From NCBI RefSeq assembly GCF_964275005.1, contig NC_092706.1, positions 25,578,942 through 25,642,941 on the forward strand: a stretch of 64,000 bases of DNA, in the 5' to 3' direction. Below, one piece after another: positions 10,822 through 23,400 of this stretch. Positions within the stretch are counted from its first letter, which is position 1. Each line of letters starts with the position of its first letter. The stretch comes from Diadema setosum. Its lineage: Eukaryota; Echinodermata; Echinoidea; Diadematoida; Diadematidae. A program made the translations under genes and the position numbers. Below the pieces are notes generated by a model. That model did no database searches. It worked only from the letters and a program-made list of their open reading frames with translations, and had not been told where the DNA came from.

Positions 10822-13800
10822 CATTCTAAACTGGGTGAGAAATCATTCTAGTTTGAGTGAGCTATAATGTATTCCCTGACACATGCATGTACTGTTAGTT
10901 ACATTGTATACCACCTAAAAATTCTCCACTGATCTGGTCAGCCTGTATGTACCATATCTATATCATATAAAATGTTCTCCATTAATCTGGTCCACCTGTG
11001 TACATACACATTAAAACAACGATGCATGCAATACATCATACATGTACATAACTACTAGTGTGTACATTTTGTAACAGCATCATTTTCAAAAGTGTCTCTT
11101 TTAGAAGCTTTATAACCCTTGAATGTGCAATCCGCAGAATTTCACATATGATGTAGGGGCAAATATCATCAAAAACACATTTATGATGTTAAAAAGTCAA
11201 ATAAGAAATATGACCTCCACTATAGGGCTCACACCTGTAAATAAAGTGGAATGTCCTAGACCCCTTCACAAATTCGTACCAAAGATACCAAACTAAATGA
11301 AGAGAAAAATTAATTAAAAATCAGTGATGCAGTTTGGCAAAAAACTAAATAGCTGTAGATATTGAGTATGAATTCCTCTACAAACTACATTTTGGTTGGA
11401 AGATGAAAGCTTTTCTGATGGAATTTGAGGGGACTATATTTCATTGGCTGCATGTACCGAAAATAGGTGATTTTTTGAATGACAAGAAGTCGTAGTCTGG
11501 CTTTGCGGTCCCATGGACAGGCTTTGAGCCAAAGAACCTGCCTTGAAAATCTGATGGATGAAAGGGTATATCTCACTTATTCAGGTTAGTGAATATGAAA
11601 CACCTCATTTCTCCCAGCTATTTTACAGAATATTTTGAAATTTGAATTTTAACACACGTCTCTATATAATGGGGAATTATTTACCCGTGTGAGCCCTTAA
11701 ACGTTCCCTAAAACTCGAGTGGTGGATCAGTGCCTAATTTGCATGAATTCAAAATGGCCGCCATACAACCTATTTATGCCTATATATCGGGACATAAAAC
11801 TCGCAGAAAATATGTTTTCTAGGTCAGGGAATACAATTACGATATCAGCAGTAGCTTTCAAGCTTCCTTTTATACATTTTCAGCATATATTTGCATATAA
11901 TTAAATCCAAAATGGCCACCACGTTGCCTCTGCAGGCTTTTATCTCCATATACAAATCTGTAAAATGTACTCAGTGATGGTGTCTATGGTGTTAATTTTA
12001 CTGCTGAGAATCACTTATGTAGAATATGTTCCTATAAGGAATAGTTACCTATAAGTCACTAAAAATCTGCATATAATACATTAATCTATTTAAATTACTA
12101 CCGTGAATATACTTTCAGATACAGTATATACAAATACAAGTTGCAAAAACATTATTATGCTGTAATGTCTACATCCAAGATTTCAAGTTCAAAAATTGTT
12201 ATAATACCATTCACAACCTTAATACACATAGTTTCATAATCTTACATTGATTAAAAATATTGTATTACCCACATTTTCTTGAGATAAAGCCTCAGGACAA
12301 TTTGAACAAATTGGTAGTCTGTCATCCTTGGATGCTAATCGCCTAGTTTGTTGAAAATCTGTCATTACATGGAGTTTTTAGAGAGAATCTGAAAATTATT
12401 TTTGAAAATGTATGCATGTCTGACGACGGACGCCAGACGATAAATGATGGCTCTTTGCAATATTAGCTCGCTGTCTTGAACCTTTGTATAAGATGAGTTT
12501 AAAATCTAATGATTCAAAATTATTCAACTTCAAGAAATTTTCTTCCATTTCCAGTACATCTTTTTCATTTTCTGGCTTGCAAAAATACAGATGTTTAAGG
12601 CATGTGATCTCTGAACATATAGATCAATGATAAAAGTGTAAAGTAAGTAAACTCTCTTCCACACAAAGTATTCCATGCTTTCACCATAAATTCTGGACCA
12701 GGGTAATGTGATATTTCAGCAAACAGGATCTCGGCTTCATTTCATACAGACGTGGTAAGTCTCACGTTTGGTGTAAACCATGTCGATGTCTTTCAAGAAT
12801 TCTCCTTATAGTCACCAATTTGAACAGCATCATCTAACTCCTCACATATTTTAGACATACAGGATTACAAGTGCCTGATCATATAATGACCTGCATCTGC
12901 CACTGTCATAAGTGCAGTCAAGTATGTTTGCCCTGGAACTACACTGCCAGTTGCTAACAGCCTGTCTTGCAGTTGCACCAGACTTCCTTCAGGAGTTCCT
13001 TAATAGCTGCAGTTTAGTCTGTAGTAATCAGAAGATGTTTTTGATTAAACATCCTCCCCAAATCATCCCATCAATTCCAATGATTGTATGTCATTTCCCT
13101 TCCACCAATATATTGCGTCCACTGTTTAACTTGAACAAAAGCTCCTGATGAAGTGGAGGGAAGAGACCTTTTCAAAGTGTTAGGGACAGAGAATGATGTT
13201 ATGTGTTTTGTTTCTTATCTGCTTTTTCGCCATCAAAATTGAATTCAGCCTTTATGTTGCGCGCATTTCCGAAAAAAAAAAATCAACCGTGCGAAGGCTC
13301 AAGGCAAAAGGAAACACTTCTTTTAATAAAGATGCAGATACAAAAACATGAAAATGGCAAAAGTAAGACTTATCAGAATTTATGCATATGAAAGTCATAT
13401 GAGCGTGAAGCCAATGAGAAGGATGCTGTTTGTATTGATCGACTGATGTATGCAGTGTACTATTAATGATTTATAGAAATGTTAAGGCATTTTTTCTCTT
13501 TTTTTTTGTATCTGGCTGTGAATCACCATGTTTTACATTTTTCAGAAAGTCACAGGGTGAAACCGCGCAAAATATGACAAAATCCACTTTTATACAAATT
13601 ATCACGGTCATATGAATTAGGTTCCGTTGGTCATTGATAAACATGCCTGTACCAAAAATTTTGCAACAAAACACAAGTATCGACTAAACATACTTGGAGG
13701 CAAATCGCCACATGCAGGGAAGAAAAAGATGTTTGAAAAAAAAAAAAATCTGCTGAATGATTTAGAACCAATTTTTGTGTACCGTAACCACACTTTGGAA

Positions 13801-13973
13801 GATATGAGAGATAAATGAAAATAAATTATTGCCGACAAAAGTATTCAATATAGACACAGGTAAGTATTTAACATGAAGGAAAATTATTAGATTATGCCGT
13901 AGAATTAAGACCACAGAAAAGTTATTAATTAATTCGGAGTTAACCCACTTTTGTCGTATTTTGACTGGACTAT
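10822..13973. other. Long stretch without recognisable genes or repeats
   Basis: About 3.1 kb of AT-rich sequence. No open frame longer than about 80 codons has domain-like composition. I see no inverted or tandem repeat of note apart from the phrase AAAATGGCC(G/A)CCA near 11750 and 11910. Homopolymer runs occur near 13275, 13500 and 13740. Confidence 0.45.
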
Positions 13974-14082
13974 TTGAAGATTGTTCCAATATGTAAGGCT
14001 TGGGTGGTTGGAATCATTTTGTTAAGAGTGTTTTATTTAAATAACTTAAATCTTGTTAGGTCTGTGAACTTCAGAGAGAGAA

Positions 14083-14128
14083 GGATAGAGAGAGAGAGAG
14101 GGAAGGAGAGAAGGAGAGAGAGAGAGGA
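14083..14128 (+). repeat. (GA)n-rich simple repeat
   Basis: Imperfect GA/GGA run inside the duplicated 5' region; the corresponding part of copy B (about 61545-61573) is G-rich. Confidence 0.7.
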
Positions 14129-14395
14129 GTCTCTTGTGGGCTTGATAGATAGATTAGTCACACACACAAAAGAAAAGGAAAGCTATGAGGCTTTAATTTA
14201 CAAATTTAAGAGCTCCTCGCTTGGCATGAGAAAGATGTTGATAAAAGTATCTGTTTCCATTCGCTTAACGAATTGTCTGGCTGTAGTGTCAGATTATACC
14301 GGGTATGTGGATCTTGTCGCTTCTTTAAGAAGGTAATAAAAGAGCTTTCCATATTACACACGAAGACACACACACACAATGCACTTACCATTGTA

Positions 14396-15901
14396 CAGCG
14401 TGTCCCAGAAAAAAAAAACCGGGTTTCCATGCAACTTTTTACTATCGAAATCATAAATTTTCTTTATGAGATATACATCAATGGAAAGATAAACTTTTCC
14501 TCTTTCGTTTGATATAAAACTTAATGTTCATCGTTGATGTATGACGGAGTTAGAACAATGAACCGTGGTGCTGCCAAATTTTCATTTGCACATACAAATG
14601 GTGACCATAGGTGAAATTTTCAGACTTTTAACGTAACGTTTTTGAAAAACAAAGTTCATAACCCAAATATTCATATTTTCTTCTTTCATATGAGACCTTA
14701 CGCGTCAAATAGGAATGACGCATGCTTGAGAAAAATGTGCATGAAAACATGCTTCATTTCTACCGATTCTACGGATAGTCGAAAAACGAGCATTCAGCTC
14801 TCTCGATTTAGCATTAGACAATGCGCTCATCTGCACCATTGAATTCACACAAAACAACCGCAGTGCTACAGTGAATGTTATTCGGGGGGGGGGGGGAGGA
14901 GGTATTTTACATACAGAGAATGTTGTATGAGACCGAAAGCCCTTTGTTGTCATTTATTTAGAAAAAGGTATAAGACATAAACAATTATAATTGAAGACTA
15001 ATGTCGTGAGTATTCTCAGGCTGCATGCAGTCCAATGGCTGTGGGAAATCAACAGTACAACAATGATACACATTTTGATGATTTTGTACCTCAAACTTAT
15101 TTCACTGTTTTCATTCCTCTCTACATTTCCCTCACGCGTGGTTGGTCCTTCATCCATGACAGGGTTTTGAAGTTTTTAAAGGCGGAGGTGCAGCAGAAAG
15201 AGAGGGTACATCACTTTATTTATCACTAAGCTTGCGCGTCTAACATTTCAAAGGTGCAAGTGCAGGGCAGAAAGTCATTTTTTTTTTTTGGGTGGGGGGG
15301 GGGGAACTCGGAAGGTTTTTTTCTTTTCGTTCCGTTACTCCCACCCCACCTTCCCAAACATTCCGCTCATGAACACCCCTTTGCTCTGTCAGGCAAGCTC
15401 ATGATCATGTGCTAATTTGCGATCCTATTCACAGCCGAACTTTTTGTAACAATCGTGTAAATTCGTTATCTGCCAAATTGAGCAGGCGTCGGAAAAGCTA
15501 ACTGGCTCCTTATTTGCTATTTATCTATCTGGGTAAAATGGAAGCATATTTTCAAAGAAATTTTTCTCGTGCAGGCGTTGATCATTTTTTAGTAATGGGA
15601 TATTATATGAAAGGAAAAAGAATGGACATTAAGGCTATCATTTTATTTTGTTGCAAAAGATTGCTGAAAAAGTCTGGAAAACTGATCCAAATTCGCCATT
15701 TGCTCGTGCAAATGAAAATTTAGTAGCACTACTGTCTATTGTTCTAACCAGTCACGCACGAATTTTGAACAATGACTTGTGCATCGAATGAAAGAAGAGA
15801 AGTGTATCTTTCCATTCATGTACATCTCATACAGAAAATATGATATTATGATCGCAAAGAATTGCAATGAAACTCGGTTTCGTTTTTTCTGGGACACGCT
15901 G
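14396..15901. mobile_element. TA-flanked DNA transposon with very long inverted repeats
   Basis: The element runs from CAGCGTGTCCCAGAAAA to TTTTCTGGGACACGCTG and is flanked by TA (14394-14395 and 15902-15903). The inverted repeats extend inward for roughly 400 bp: for example, GCCAAATTTTCATTTGCAC near 14572 pairs with the complement of the block near 15705. The duplicate region B has the uninterrupted site ATTATACTATTCATTG at about 62204-62219, so this is a clean insertion with a TA duplication, as in Tc1/mariner-type elements. No transposase frame is visible. G runs occur at 14884 and 15291. Confidence 0.85.
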
Positions 15902-16355
15902 TACTATCCATTGCCTTTCCATGTCAATTAATCGCCTTTCAATTACAGAGAATTCCTCTCTCCAGGAATTTCATTCTCAAAAACTGTTACCACCAAAAAT
16001 CATTCTAAACCAAACTAAAGGAGCATCAACTTCCTTGAGGTTTCACACATTTTTAGTGATATTGGCCCATTAACACTTCGCACATTAGATGAGATTGTGA
16101 TATTTATCAAGTAATTTATAGTTGAAATTGAAAATGTCTGAAAATCACCCAGTTAATCGCAGCAATATTCCAGATACATTTAACATGAATTTATATATAT
16201 ATATATACATATATAAATGTATAATGTATATGATATATGATATACTTTAATATATTATAGATATAATATATACATAATATATATTTATAATAACTATAGC
16301 CTTGTATACATACATGTATGAATGACCAAACATGTATGTATGTAAAAATGAAGAT

Positions 16356-16590
16356 TTTGTTTGCAAAAACCGATAAGTCCATATTTGCCAAATGGAGATA
16401 TTTGCGATTAAAGGTCAAGAAAAATAAAGAGAATAATAAGAAAATTGTTGCTTCTTTTGACCATAACTTCAAAAATATACCTTTATATGTAGTGACCAAT
16501 ATATCATTTAAAAGGTATTATTTTGTACTTTATGACAAAGATCGTACTTCAAAATCTTCAAAAATGGACTTATCGGTTTTTGCAAACAAA
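16356..16590. mobile_element. MITE-2 copy 1 (TTTGTTTGCAAAAACCG ends)
   Basis: A ~235-bp element whose ends read TTTGTTTGCAAAAACCGATA and its complement. The interior includes AAGGTCAAGAAAAATAAAGA and TTTTGACCATAACTTC. Copies lie at 27841-28074 and 50842-51074. The duplicate region B lacks it, so it arrived after the gene duplication. Confidence 0.85.
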
Positions 16591-16717
16591 CCCTATATAC
16601 ATAGCTATACGTACATCTAAGTAGCCCTATATAGAAAATGACAGACAGACAGAAACAAGGACAGAGAGAAAGAAAAATCAGATAGAACAAAAAGGTGAAA
16701 GAGATAGGGACATAATT

Positions 16718-16792
16718 ATGAATAAATCAAACTCCTGGCTGTACTTCCTCACCATATCCATCACTGTGATATACACGCAAACAGCTGGGTGA
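16718..16792 (+). other. 24-codon ORF resembling a signal peptide, conserved in both duplicate regions
   Basis: The frame starts MNKSNSWLYFLTISITVIYT and ends at TGA. Its counterpart at 62961-63035 differs at a few residues while several other changes are silent. It has a polar start and a hydrophobic core, like a signal peptide. A GT at 16789 could be a splice donor, but it is phase 2 and does not fit the phase-1 acceptors of the receptor gene. It could be an upstream ORF in the 5' leader, a first exon of another transcript, or chance. Confidence 0.35.
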
Positions 16793-16946
16793 CTGTGAAG
16801 GCCACCTAACTTATTATATAGTTCTATTACTCTCTTTTTTCCCCACTTCAACAAAACAAGCTCTCTCGTTCTAACTATTCAATTTCACCGTATGTATTCA
16901 ATCACATTTTGAATTAAACTGTGGAGTTGAGTTTCGCTTTCATTGC

Positions 16947-17288
16947 TTGCAGCATACGTGCCATAAAGTGCAGGGATGATTGGCCATCACGTCGTATCAC
17001 GTGACGAACAACAGAAGATGGGATATTCGCGCGCATCAACCAAGCTCAGAACAGGGTGCGGTCGAGATGACGTGACAATCTCTTTTCTGTGGGCTTTACA
17101 ATTAAGTTGGATATTTCTTGCAGCATACGTGCCATAAAGTGCAGGGATGATTGGCCATCACGTCATATCACGTGACGAACAACAGAAGATGGGATGTTCG
17201 CGCGCATCAACCAAGCTCAGAACAGGGTGCGGTCGAGATGACGTGATAATCTCTTTTCTGTGGGCTTTACAATTAAGTTGGATTTGCT
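16947..17288 (+). promoter_or_regulatory. Promoter-like region duplicated in tandem (2 x 171 bp) with E-boxes
   Basis: Two nearly identical 171-bp units (16947-17117 and 17118-17288) lie directly upstream of the signal-peptide exon. Each holds an inverted CCAAT box (ATTGG), a palindromic E-box TCACGTGA (16997-17004 and 17168-17175) and a CRE-like ATGACGTGA. The paralogous region B has one unit only (63179-63348), with the full palindrome GTCACGTGAC at 63228-63237. Position just before exon 1 and conservation between paralogues suggest a core promoter or proximal enhancer; TFE/USF-type bHLH-zip proteins bind such E-boxes. The role is inferred. Confidence 0.55.
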
Positions 17289-17366
17289 GGGACATGCTTT
17301 ACCTTCTACATGACTTAGCCGCGAGGTTGATGCGCTTGTCAAAGAGTGAAAATGTAGAAAGAAGTC

Positions 17367-17445
17367 ATGGCTCTCCGTATGAAAACGTGGATGCCCATGA
17401 TGGTTATACTGTCCTTTTTTAGGCAAAGTTCCTCGAAAGTATACA
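17367..17445 (+). CDS. Exon 1: signal peptide
   Basis: Encodes MALRMKTWMPMMVILSFF followed by RQSSSKVY, a basic start, hydrophobic core and small polar residues before the likely cleavage. An in-frame stop (17355-17357) lies just upstream, fixing this ATG. It ends at the strong donor GTAAGTAG in phase 1. The paralogous exon at 63464-63542 has the same length and phase. Confidence 0.8.
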
Positions 17446-20400
17446 GTAAGTAGCTCTGGGTATCATACCGTTTTTTCTGATTGTGCAGTAGTGCAGTAGG
17501 GAGACTGATGCACAAGGTATTATATTACGAATTATGTCCTGTTTTAAAAAGATATCTTTCACGGGGTTGCCATGATTTAATTTATTTTTAGCAAGGCAAG
17601 CTGCCGATGTTGGTTTAACACGTGTTTGTCAAACCCCACAAACTCTCGCCTAAATTAATACCCTCTAAAAAGTGATACCTTTGCTCCTCTCATTTTATTC
17701 TGTGAGTCTTTCCCAAAATTACACGCACACTTTCTCGTTTGGTCAATGAAAATTTAAGGAAAATTGATTGATGTACTTTAAATCCTGGAAGATAATTTTC
17801 TATTACATGCGTCTTTTACCCCTGACTGCAGATCACTCACTGGGCTGTTCAACCGATAACTTTACCGTATGGATCACGGCAGACTCAATGTTTGATGTAC
17901 TTTCACACGGGTGGGATATAGAAGCACCTGACGGCGAGAGAATCGTCCTACGGCTACAATCTGCAGTAGATCAGCGCGTTGAAATGACTGTAAAAGATGA
18001 GATATCAGCCACAACACGCGAAGTTCTACTTTTGAATTTCGCCAAATCTCCGCCCATCATCTCACTCGGCCACAAATTGAGAATCAGACTATATACATCA
18101 ACCGAGGAAATACGTGAATTGGTCTATCCAGTAGTAGTCAACATCGAGGCATCATGTCTACAAGGTAACTGCTGTTATTGAGTTTGTTAGACAAAGCCAC
18201 ATACTCCTCTCTAATACTTGTCTAATGTGAATTTGATATGCAGCTTTGTATGTACGTTTTGATATATCATCAACATCGAAGGTTACACTACATTAATATA
18301 TCCTTGCAGTGAAGTGGTCTGTCATATTGAACGCTTTAAACAATAAAAAGTTGTAACATTCATCACACACACAAAAAAAGGAAAATATCACCTTTGGTAT
18401 TCAATTCAATTCAATTCAATTCAATTCAAAGTTTATTTCATTTTTCGACAAAACATGTGTTTCACTTCATTTAATGACACAGAATAAGGTAAGTAGAACA
18501 TAGTGAAATGAAAAGACTACAACAATTGAGGACCTATAGTAATCATACCTTGTATAGTAAGAAAGAAACAGAAGTGATCAAATTGAAGTACATGTATACC
18601 GTTGCTTTAAGTGCGAAAAATGAAGGGACCCACTAAAAAGACAGAGCTTGTAGTATATGGGCCCCTCTGGAGAAGAACATCGATGAAAAGATAAATTGAA
18701 TCATCGTAGTTACAAAAAAAAAAAAATAACAAAGTGGAAGAAGTCTGGAAGCCAACTACAAATATTACAATTATATCTGCGGTTTGTTTATTCACCTGAA
18801 TATCTATGCTATAACGAAATCTGCGGAATTTCCTTATTGTGGCGAGGTACAAATGATATTATGCAACAGCTGTTCTTTGTAATTCGGTCTACCACTTTTA
18901 CATCATAGTCACAAGACTAAATACACATCCGTGTATGAAAAAAAAAAATATATATATATATATATATATGAAAAGAAAGGAAAAAATATATGAAAAGAAA
19001 GGAAAAATCATGCTTAAGAGCATATTCATGTGAGAATTAGCTAACGTTTTCATCTTCATGCAATGTACGAAAGAATATGACATCATCTCATCTACACTGA
19101 CTGCTAGCGGGGGCCTACTCACAATGCAAAGTCCTTTTGCTTTGTATTTATCATTTCATTTCATTTCATTTCATTTCATTTATTTCATTCTTTCACTCCT
19201 TTTCGGCAAACATAACACGAAATGAATCAGAAGATAAAACATAGGCATGTATTTGACTTTACATGGTAGATAATAGTTAACAAATACAAAATTATACATT
19301 CATACCGGCAAAATACAAAGTTATGTCTGGAGAAAAAAAAACAATTGAGAGGTCCACTGAAAAGCATGCTTGTAAATTGTGGACCACTCAAAGGATTTTT
19401 CATGAGAACATATTTGTTTACAAAGACAGGATAGACCAAAACAGGACAGAACAAGACAGAAGAAACACACGACATTACATGACTTGACAGAAGGGTATAC
19501 CATTGAAAGTAATAAAGCTCAAAAGAATAATGGAAAGAAAGGAAAGGAAAGAAAGAAAAGGAAACATGAAAGGAAAAGCCAACACGCTGAACATCGGGAT
19601 CGAAAGAGGGAAATGAGGTGCTTCAGAGCTCGAGCAGCTGAGTAAAGTTTGTACAAATAAGATAATGTAAAAAAAAGAAATACACAATGATGAATCAAGT
19701 GATTGACGAATTAAATGATCGACGATGAACCCTTAGGTTGTAGTGACCAGCTAAGTAATGAATAGTATGTTATCTTAGTATGAATTCAACAAAAAAAGTT
19801 TCAACTTACGCTTAAACAAATTCAAAGATAAAGAGTCTTTTATATCACAGCTTAAAGAATTCCAGAATCTAGGGACAGTGTAAATAAATGTATTTTGCGC
19901 CAATAAGGTTTTCAGAAGGCGTAAATGAAACTCATTAGATCGCCTGGTGTGATAATTATGAAAAAAAAAATGATTTCTTGGAAACATTGAATTAAAGATG
20001 CTGGGAAGTGCATTTGTGTGTTGATTAAAAATAAACTGACCCAGCTGAAAGAAAAACAAATGTTTAATTTTTAAAATCTTATATTTCACAAATAATGGAT
20101 CTGCATGAGAATGTGGTGAAACACCACAAATAATACGAGGTGTCTTTTTTGTAATAACAATAGTTTATCTAATAATTAAGATAAGGTAATATTAATGAAA
20201 AATACAACATCAACAAAGAAGACAACGGGATATCACACTTAAGTCTATTAATAATACCAATATTACGCGAAATTATTTAATAATGTTAATAATTATGAGG
20301 CATCCACGAAAGTTTATCGTCCTCTGTAATACCGAGAAACTTTATGTGAGATACACGTTCTAAATGAACGTCATCAAAATGATATCTGTGCGTAGAACTT

Positions 20401-23400
20401 CTATAGACTTACTAAATAACATATACTTGGTTTTCTGACGATTTAGTGATAATTTATTGGCTCTTATCCATTGAGTCACTTTTTTTTAAATTCAGAATTG
20501 ACAGTATGGACAAGGGTAAATGGATTTTGGTGGGAGAAAAAAATATTTGAATCATCGGCAAAAAGTATAAAAGAAAGTATGTCGGATGATTTGCAAAAAT
20601 CATGAATGTGATGAAAAGTAAAGGTCCTAATATCACTAACATACTCAGGGTTTACTAACCTGTATATCCAGTACTGATGTTCAACACACCAGGCATCGTC
20701 ACCGAAGTTCATTTTAAGGCATAGCAGTTTATACAGTGTGTGATAGAACTTCATGCGTGTTGTCATTACTAATCTCACTACCACAAGAGCATGAAAATAT
20801 CCAATGCTACATGTGGTTTGACATATTAAAAAAAAAAATCAAGGTGATAACTTAAAAAAAAAAAACTCTAAGTAACTTAAACACACAGTTAGTAGGTGGA
20901 TTGTAATGTGTTTGTTAAATCTAAATTTAATACGAAAGTGAAGTTTCTTCATTGGAATACACTTAACAGTTATAGAGCCTACATACATAACATATCGATT
21001 TCATACATGTACTTACAAAGGACCTTGCAAATGGACAATTTGTTTCTTTGTTTTTCTGGGGCAGGTACGTTAAAGATTTTTACATATGAATAATTTCGAG
21101 AATATGTGAGATATTGAAGTCGTTACTTTTTCTTTTGTTTCTTTACCTTTGGGAGGCACGTAAATAACTGTACAGTGAACATGTAAATTGGATATTGAAC
21201 ACAACTGTCCATAATTATGGCTGTGGATTCGAACCTATCTATAAGGACTAAGTATCTAGAAGTTAAGCATTTTTTTGTGTTTCCATTGAGCAGTCATTGC
21301 CGAGAGTAGTTAGCCTAAAGCATCGGTTACACCGGAGCCGAATCAGCTGCGAATCCAACCGAATACACGTATTCGGGTGGATTCGGGATCATTCGAATCC
21401 CCTTCCCCGAATAGGCGAATATTCAGGAGAGATTCTGGAACATTCGTGGAGGGATTCTGCCCGAATACCTGCCCGAATCCATTCGAATCGTTACCCGAAT
21501 ACAGAGCAGAATACAGGCGAATGAGCCGTATAGGCCAGAATACGGCCGAATAGCAGCCGAATAGGTTGAATGAGCGGCCAGAATAACTCGGGAATATAGC
21601 CAGATTAGCAATTCTGCTCTGATTCGGGGCCTATTTGGAACGTATTCGACTCTGATTCGGGGAGCTCCCCCGAATGAGAGACGAATAGGTTCCGAACCCA
21701 TCGAATCCATCTGATTCAGGCCATATTCAGACACAATCGGTCCAAATTCATTCGGGAGAATTCGGCTTTCGTGTAACCATGGCTTAAAGTTGTTTCCTCC
21801 CAACCCCCTCCCATCTTTTCTCCTTGAGGTTTGCAAACTGGAGCACACTCTGAGGAGTCTACGCCTTTCAATGTTTCTACAACAGATGTATGGCGCTTTG
21901 CAAAGGCTATGAATCATCATCATGATACAAAATGTACATCCATTCTATCAACTACTGACATTTAAGCTGCTGCGAGAAAAAAAAAATTCCAAAGAAAATA
22001 ATCAAAATGAATGTCATAATCTTTGTAACGTCTTAAAAAGAATATTCTTGTTACGTAAAGAATGCATTGTCATTGAAAAAAATTATTCTTTGATAATAAC
22101 CTTTAGTAAAAAAAAAAAAAAAAAAAAAAATGGCGTTCATCTGTTTTGCCATTCAGGTTCATCATGTATAATAAGGTATGTTTACTTACATGGGGAATTT
22201 TTGTCTTATTCGGATATGCTCAATTACCTCATTATTGTATTTGTAGTCCCCATACGTTCATAAAATGCTGATGAGAAAATCGAATGATATCTCTGTGGCA
22301 GATACAAGTACAAAAAAAATGGCAATTCCCTCGTTACGTTCACTCGCAAGCATACACCATTTTATCGCGACACACAATGTAATAAAAAAAAATGTTTTTT
22401 TGAAACAAACACGCACCATTTATCGCGACACACAATGTAACAAACACAAATTGTTTATGAAAAATACTGGCGCTTCGAATCATGACAATCTGCAATGCAT
22501 CTGTAGCACTTCCTTCGTGTTTAGATTAGTTCTCCTAAAATCCTGACATGGTACATACATGTAATAGGCTACACACAAAAGTTTGTACAAAATCTGTAAT
22601 TACATATCATGTTTCGTCAATGTTACTATTAAAAGTATAATACTCATGCATGGTATGTACACCTGTCAATGAGCCTGGGCAGCGACATACTTTATACTCG
22701 TCAGGGCTCCCAACCCATCCGCGGTCGTCAAGGGACAAAGTGAGTCCACTGATCCTACAAACAGATTTATAAATACTAACGTCTTGTTCTCGTTCTTTCT
22801 ATGTAATAAGCCAGTCTAATTTGAGATTATTGATCGCTTACGAAAAACAATAATTATCTAACGTGACCCCATAAACACAGTAGTTAAATTTGACATACGT
22901 GGCCTTTAATTTCTTCTGACTTCGCCTTAGAGTGTATACGCGAAAAAGGATTTTGTATGCAAAAGTTTTCCCTTCTTTCCTTAAAGACTTTTAACACGGA
23001 TGTATAGGCCTACACAATGCCGTGGTAGTAAGGAAACTTAAAAGTACCTCGTATAATAGTAGCACACACACACACACACGCAATATATACATATGTATAG
23101 AAACATGATTATGGTGAAAGTATTTCATTTTTCCGGAGAGCCAGAGAAAATGCCACAGTGATGATATAGAGTTTCCCGGCCAATTTCATTGTTTGACATT
23201 TAATTTATATTAGAAGCATTCATTTTCGTCACATTTGCTCAGACATCGAAATACCGTCATTCAATAATCGTTTTTCTTTGTTCAGATATACTAATTTGGC
23301 AACCGATTTCGCAATTGCTTTGCGCATTACAAATCATTAAATGCGGATATATTTTCGACAGTGATAATTCCACTTCGCTTCATCGTGTCGGTTTGCTCTT

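Larger units (their letters stand above)
13974..17760 (+). repeat. Segmental duplication copy A (5' end of receptor gene A)
   Basis: This region aligns with 57280-64000. The first shared block starts GAAGATTGTTCCAA(T/G)ATGTAAGGCTTGG. The last shared block runs to TTTAAGGAAA at the window end (matching about 17760). Between them the two copies share the AAAGAGCTTT block (14340 and 62140), the CCATTGCCTTTCCATGTCAATTAATC block (15907 and 62216), the promoter-like block and the signal-peptide exon. Copy A has extra insertions at 14396-15901 and 16356-16590 and an extra 171-bp unit. Copy B has a MITE and a LINE that A lacks. Confidence 0.85.

Noticed and set aside
10822-13973. Possible host exons
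   Set aside because: Short frames only, none with paired splice sites and domain-like sequence.
16718-16792. Signal-peptide-like ORF as true exon 1 of the receptor
   Set aside because: Its possible donor is phase 2 while exon 2 needs phase 1; the exon at 17367-17445 fits phase, donor and position.
21423-21923. 166-codon open frame on the minus strand
   Set aside because: It lies across the GAAT-word element; its composition follows the repeated word and has no domain pattern.
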